From Candidatus Sulfotelmatobacter sp. (GTDB lineage Bacteria; Acidobacteriota; Terriglobia; Terriglobales; Acidobacteriaceae): DNA of 8,408 nucleotides. Location: the NCBI GenBank assembly GCA_030049565.1, contig JASIKQ010000632.1:1-8408 (forward strand), given 5' to 3'. The translations under genes were made by a program, and so were the position numbers. Under the pieces are notes generated by a model, which worked only from the letters and a program-made list of their open reading frames with translations, had not been told where the DNA came from and ran no database searches. This document shows, in pieces, positions 6,275-8,408 of the stretch (the stretch's first letter is position 1; each line of letters begins with the position of its first letter).

Positions 6275-7585
6275 TTATGCGGCCACTCCTACGCGATCGT
6301 GCCCGGGCAACAGCAAACTTTCTAGCACGTCGATATACTTTTCAGCCGTCAGGCGGCGGGAGAAATTGCGTAGCACATATTCCCTCCCTCGCTGGCCGAG
6401 TTCCCGCGCAGCATTTGGATTCGCAGCCAAATATTGAATAGCATTTGCGAGTTCGTGGGGATTTTCCGGCTCGACCACAAGCCCGGCGCCGGCCTGTTCC
6501 AAAATCGAGCGCGCTTGTCCCTCGACGCCGAGAATCACCGGGCACGCGCACGACATGGATTCCAGCATTTTGCTGGGGATGACAGTTTTGAATATGTCGG
6601 CTTTCTTGAGTGGAACCAGGCAGACATCCGAGGCACGGATGTAAGCGGGTATTTTTTCGCGTGGCTGCTGATCGAGAAAGCGCAGATTATTCAGGCCGCC
6701 CTCACGGGCCATCGCCACGATCCGCTCTTTTTCGGCGCCTTCGCCCAGCATTAAGAAAACGATCTCGGGATTCGCTTCACTCAGCTCAGTGGCCGCGGCG
6801 ATGATGGTTTCGAGTCCGTGGGCCATACCCATCGTCCCGATGTAGGAGGCGACGAATTTACCCTCGACTCCCAGTTGCTTTCTCAATTTGGCGGACGCCT
6901 TTGCGGCGAGCGAGTTTTGGCTTAACGATCTCGCGGTATCGGGTTGAGGAGAGAACAGATCAGTTTCCACTCCATTTTCGACTACCGATATTTTCTCGCG
7001 AGGCACATGCCAGTGCTTCACCAGATGATCTTCGAACGCGGGGGCCACTACGACGATCCGATCTGAGCGCCGGTACAGAAAGCCGGCAAGCTTCGCAAGC
7101 CCGCCGTACAGAATGGAATTGCCGCCGCTCATTCCGACTGCGACGAGAGACTCCGGCCAGAGATCCCGCACTTCGAAAACAAACGGCACGCGCTTCGAAT
7201 AGGCCAGCCAACATCCCGAAAGCGCTACAAGCAACTGTGGCGACGACGCGATTACAACATCGGGAGGCGAGAGACAAAGTCCTGTAATGGCGGACGACAC
7301 GCAGAACGAAGCGTAGTTCAGGATGCGCTCGTGGGCTTTGCGGTTAGGAAACGGAAGAAGCCAGGTGCGGACGACATTGACGCCGCCGGCAGATTCGCGG
7401 AACACGATTCGCCGGAACTTGCTTCGGTAGTCAGGAGCTATCACGCCGGTGGGGTGGTTTGGGAAACCGGTAAGCACCGTTACATCGTGGCCCGCCGCGG
7501 CCCAATGGCGCGAGAGTTCAGCAGCGCGGCCGGCGGGCGCGCCCATTTCCGGTGGAAAGTATTGCGAGATGTAGACAATCTTCAT
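6275..7585 (-). CDS. GT4-family glycosyltransferase, WbuB-like
   Basis: A cytoplasmic GT-B-fold glycosyltransferase of 436 residues, a normal length. The N-terminal acceptor domain begins KIVYISQYFPPEMGAPAGRA with the Gly-rich loop, followed by VTVLTGFPNHPTG. VRDLWPES at 139-146 is the hallmark of the WbuB-type subgroup. The C-terminal nucleotide-sugar domain starts near 243 (FVASYIGTMGMAHGLETII) and has FLMLGEGAEKE at 277-287 and the donor-binding VIPSKMLESMSC at 335-346 with E342. The usual Gly of that loop is replaced by Ala (CACPVI, where CGxPVI is common). WbuB transfers N-acetyl-fucosamine in O-antigen synthesis; the sugar here cannot be told. Expected to add a sugar to the undecaprenyl-linked intermediate. 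AGGG lies 5 bases before the ATG. It starts 31 bases after the oxidoreductase stop, so the two are probably co-transcribed. Confidence 0.92.
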   Translation of the reverse strand: MKIVYISQYFPPEMGAPAGRAAELSRHWAAAGHDVTVLTGFPNHPTGVIAPDYRSKFRRIVFRESAGGVNVVRTWLLPFPNRKAHERILNYASFCVSSAITGLCLSPPDVVIASSPQLLVALSGCWLAYSKRVPFVFEVRDLWPESLVAVGMSGGNSILYGGLAKLAGFLYRRSDRIVVVAPAFEDHLVKHWHVPREKISVVENGVETDLFSPQPDTARSLSQNSLAAKASAKLRKQLGVEGKFVASYIGTMGMAHGLETIIAAATELSEANPEIVFLMLGEGAEKERIVAMAREGGLNNLRFLDQQPREKIPAYIRASDVCLVPLKKADIFKTVIPSKMLESMSCACPVILGVEGQARSILEQAGAGLVVEPENPHELANAIQYLAANPNAARELGQRGREYVLRNFSRRLTAEKYIDVLESLLLPGHDRVGVAA

Positions 7586-7616
7586 GAAACCCTAAACAAC
7601 AATTCCAACCGCATCC

Positions 7617-8408
7617 TCACGAAGCCTGATCGAAGTCGCTGACGCTGCCGGAAGCGTCTGATTCTCTGGTGATGAGCAATTCATTCCGCACAGTTACCGG
7701 TTGTCCCAGGCATCGCGATTGCTCGAGCGCAAGCGTAGCCAACATAGTCCTCCTTAATTCTTCGAACGGGATCGGAGATGCCCCGCCGCTCTTAATCGCA
7801 TTGCTGAAGGCTTGCCACTCGGCAGTGTGTCCTTTGTTCTGCCGCAGCAACGAGCGGAACACGCGCTTGCTTCCGCGACGCACAAGTTCGAGGCGGCGAA
7901 AATCTTCGAGCACGGCGACACGGCCTCCACCGAATACCTCCATCCGCTCTTTGGAATACGACGGATCGCCATTGGCGAAATAGCTGATAGTGCCGAGCGA
8001 ACCGTTTGCGAACCGCAGCGCGCATTCGACGTTGTCATTGCTGTACTGACCCGCATTGGACAAAACGCGCGTTTCGACTTCGATCAGATTCGAACCGGTG
8101 AGGAAACTCGTGAGATCGACGAAATGACACACTTCGCCGAGGATGCGCCCCCCGCCCTGCTGGGGATCGTTCAGCCAGTGATCGGCTGGCAGGAAACCGG
8201 CATTGATGCGGTAGTGAACCGCCAGCGTTTCATGGATCTCGCTCAAAAACTTCCTCAGCCGGAGTGCGAAGGGCGAAAAGCGGCGATTGAAACCGACCAT
8301 GAGGATAGGTTGAGGTTGGTTGCAAGTTTCATATGCCGAGGCGATTTCGCGAAGATCGATTTCACTCAGACAAAGCGGTTTTTCGCAGAAAACATGTTTG
8401 CCCGACCG
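7617..8408 (-). CDS. Gfo/Idh/MocA-family oxidoreductase, N-terminal part cut by window edge
   Basis: The frame is open from the right edge to a TGA at 7617, giving 263 visible residues; the ATG at 8300 is an internal Met, because the preceding 36 codons carry the family motif. Visible residues 3-11 are GKHVFCEKP, the conserved EKP motif whose lysine serves in catalysis and NAD(P) binding. The C-terminal alpha/beta domain follows, with GFNRRFSP at 39-46, INAGFLPADHW at 68-78 and GGGRILGEVCHFVDL at 85-99. In this family the His of the last motif acts near the sugar. These motifs recall, from memory, the two-domain proteins of polysaccharide loci in which a zinc alcohol dehydrogenase-like half precedes this half; if so, most of the gene is outside the window. 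Probable role: oxidising or reducing a nucleotide-linked sugar. First gene of the leftward glycosyltransferase set seen here. Confidence 0.9.
   Translation of the reverse strand, partial: RSGKHVFCEKPLCLSEIDLREIASAYETCNQPQPILMVGFNRRFSPFALRLRKFLSEIHETLAVHYRINAGFLPADHWLNDPQQGGGRILGEVCHFVDLTSFLTGSNLIEVETRVLSNAGQYSNDNVECALRFANGSLGTISYFANGDPSYSKERMEVFGGGRVAVLEDFRRLELVRRGSKRVFRSLLRQNKGHTAEWQAFSNAIKSGGASPIPFEELRRTMLATLALEQSRCLGQPVTVRNELLITRESDASGSVSDFDQAS

Noticed and set aside
6901..7287. 128-codon plus-strand frame inside the GT4 gene
   Set aside because: It is opposite to a gene with clear family motifs and is rich in Arg and Ser as antisense frames in GC-rich DNA usually are.

Overview
The window looks like a chromosomal segment from a free-living soil or sediment bacterium, most likely an acidobacterium. 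This is inferred from the GC-rich but not extreme composition, the PqqA peptide with its Cys-X2-Cys-Glu core, and the style of the exopolysaccharide genes. No rRNA or other phylogenetic marker is present, so the assignment is tentative. No tRNA, rRNA, CRISPR array, insertion sequence or prophage gene was seen.

Left part (1-1325): a leftward gene encoding a protein with an N-terminal four-cysteine zinc ribbon and a GAF domain runs off the left edge. About 350 bases upstream of its start, and pointing the other way, is a 25-residue pqqA gene (1093-1170), the ribosomal precursor peptide of the redox cofactor PQQ. It has a plausible sigma-70 promoter, a perfect 8-bp hairpin at the predicted 5' end of its message and a strong ribosome binding site. 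No other pqq gene is in the window. A cluster of ATCCCCTAAA repeats overlapping a dyad lies between pqqA and the next gene.

Middle part (1326-4253): two divergent genes of surface-polysaccharide export. The leftward one is a WecA/TagO-type polyprenyl-phosphate sugar-1-phosphate transferase with a large extra C-terminal domain. The rightward one is a Wza-type polysaccharide export protein with a signal peptide, a Poly_export domain and two SLBB domains.

Right part (4352-8408): a leftward set, in order of transcription, of a Gfo/Idh/MocA-type sugar oxidoreductase cut by the right edge, a WbuB-like GT4 glycosyltransferase and a polytopic GT-C-like membrane protein. It converges on the Wza-type gene.

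Inferred joint role: the oxidoreductase modifies a nucleotide sugar, the WecA-like enzyme loads the first sugar phosphate on undecaprenyl phosphate, the GT4 enzyme (and perhaps the GT-C protein on the outer face) extends or decorates it, and the Wza-like protein forms part of the exit route. No Wzx, Wzy or Wzc-type gene is in the window, so the pathway is incomplete here. The pqqA and GAF genes probably belong to other processes.
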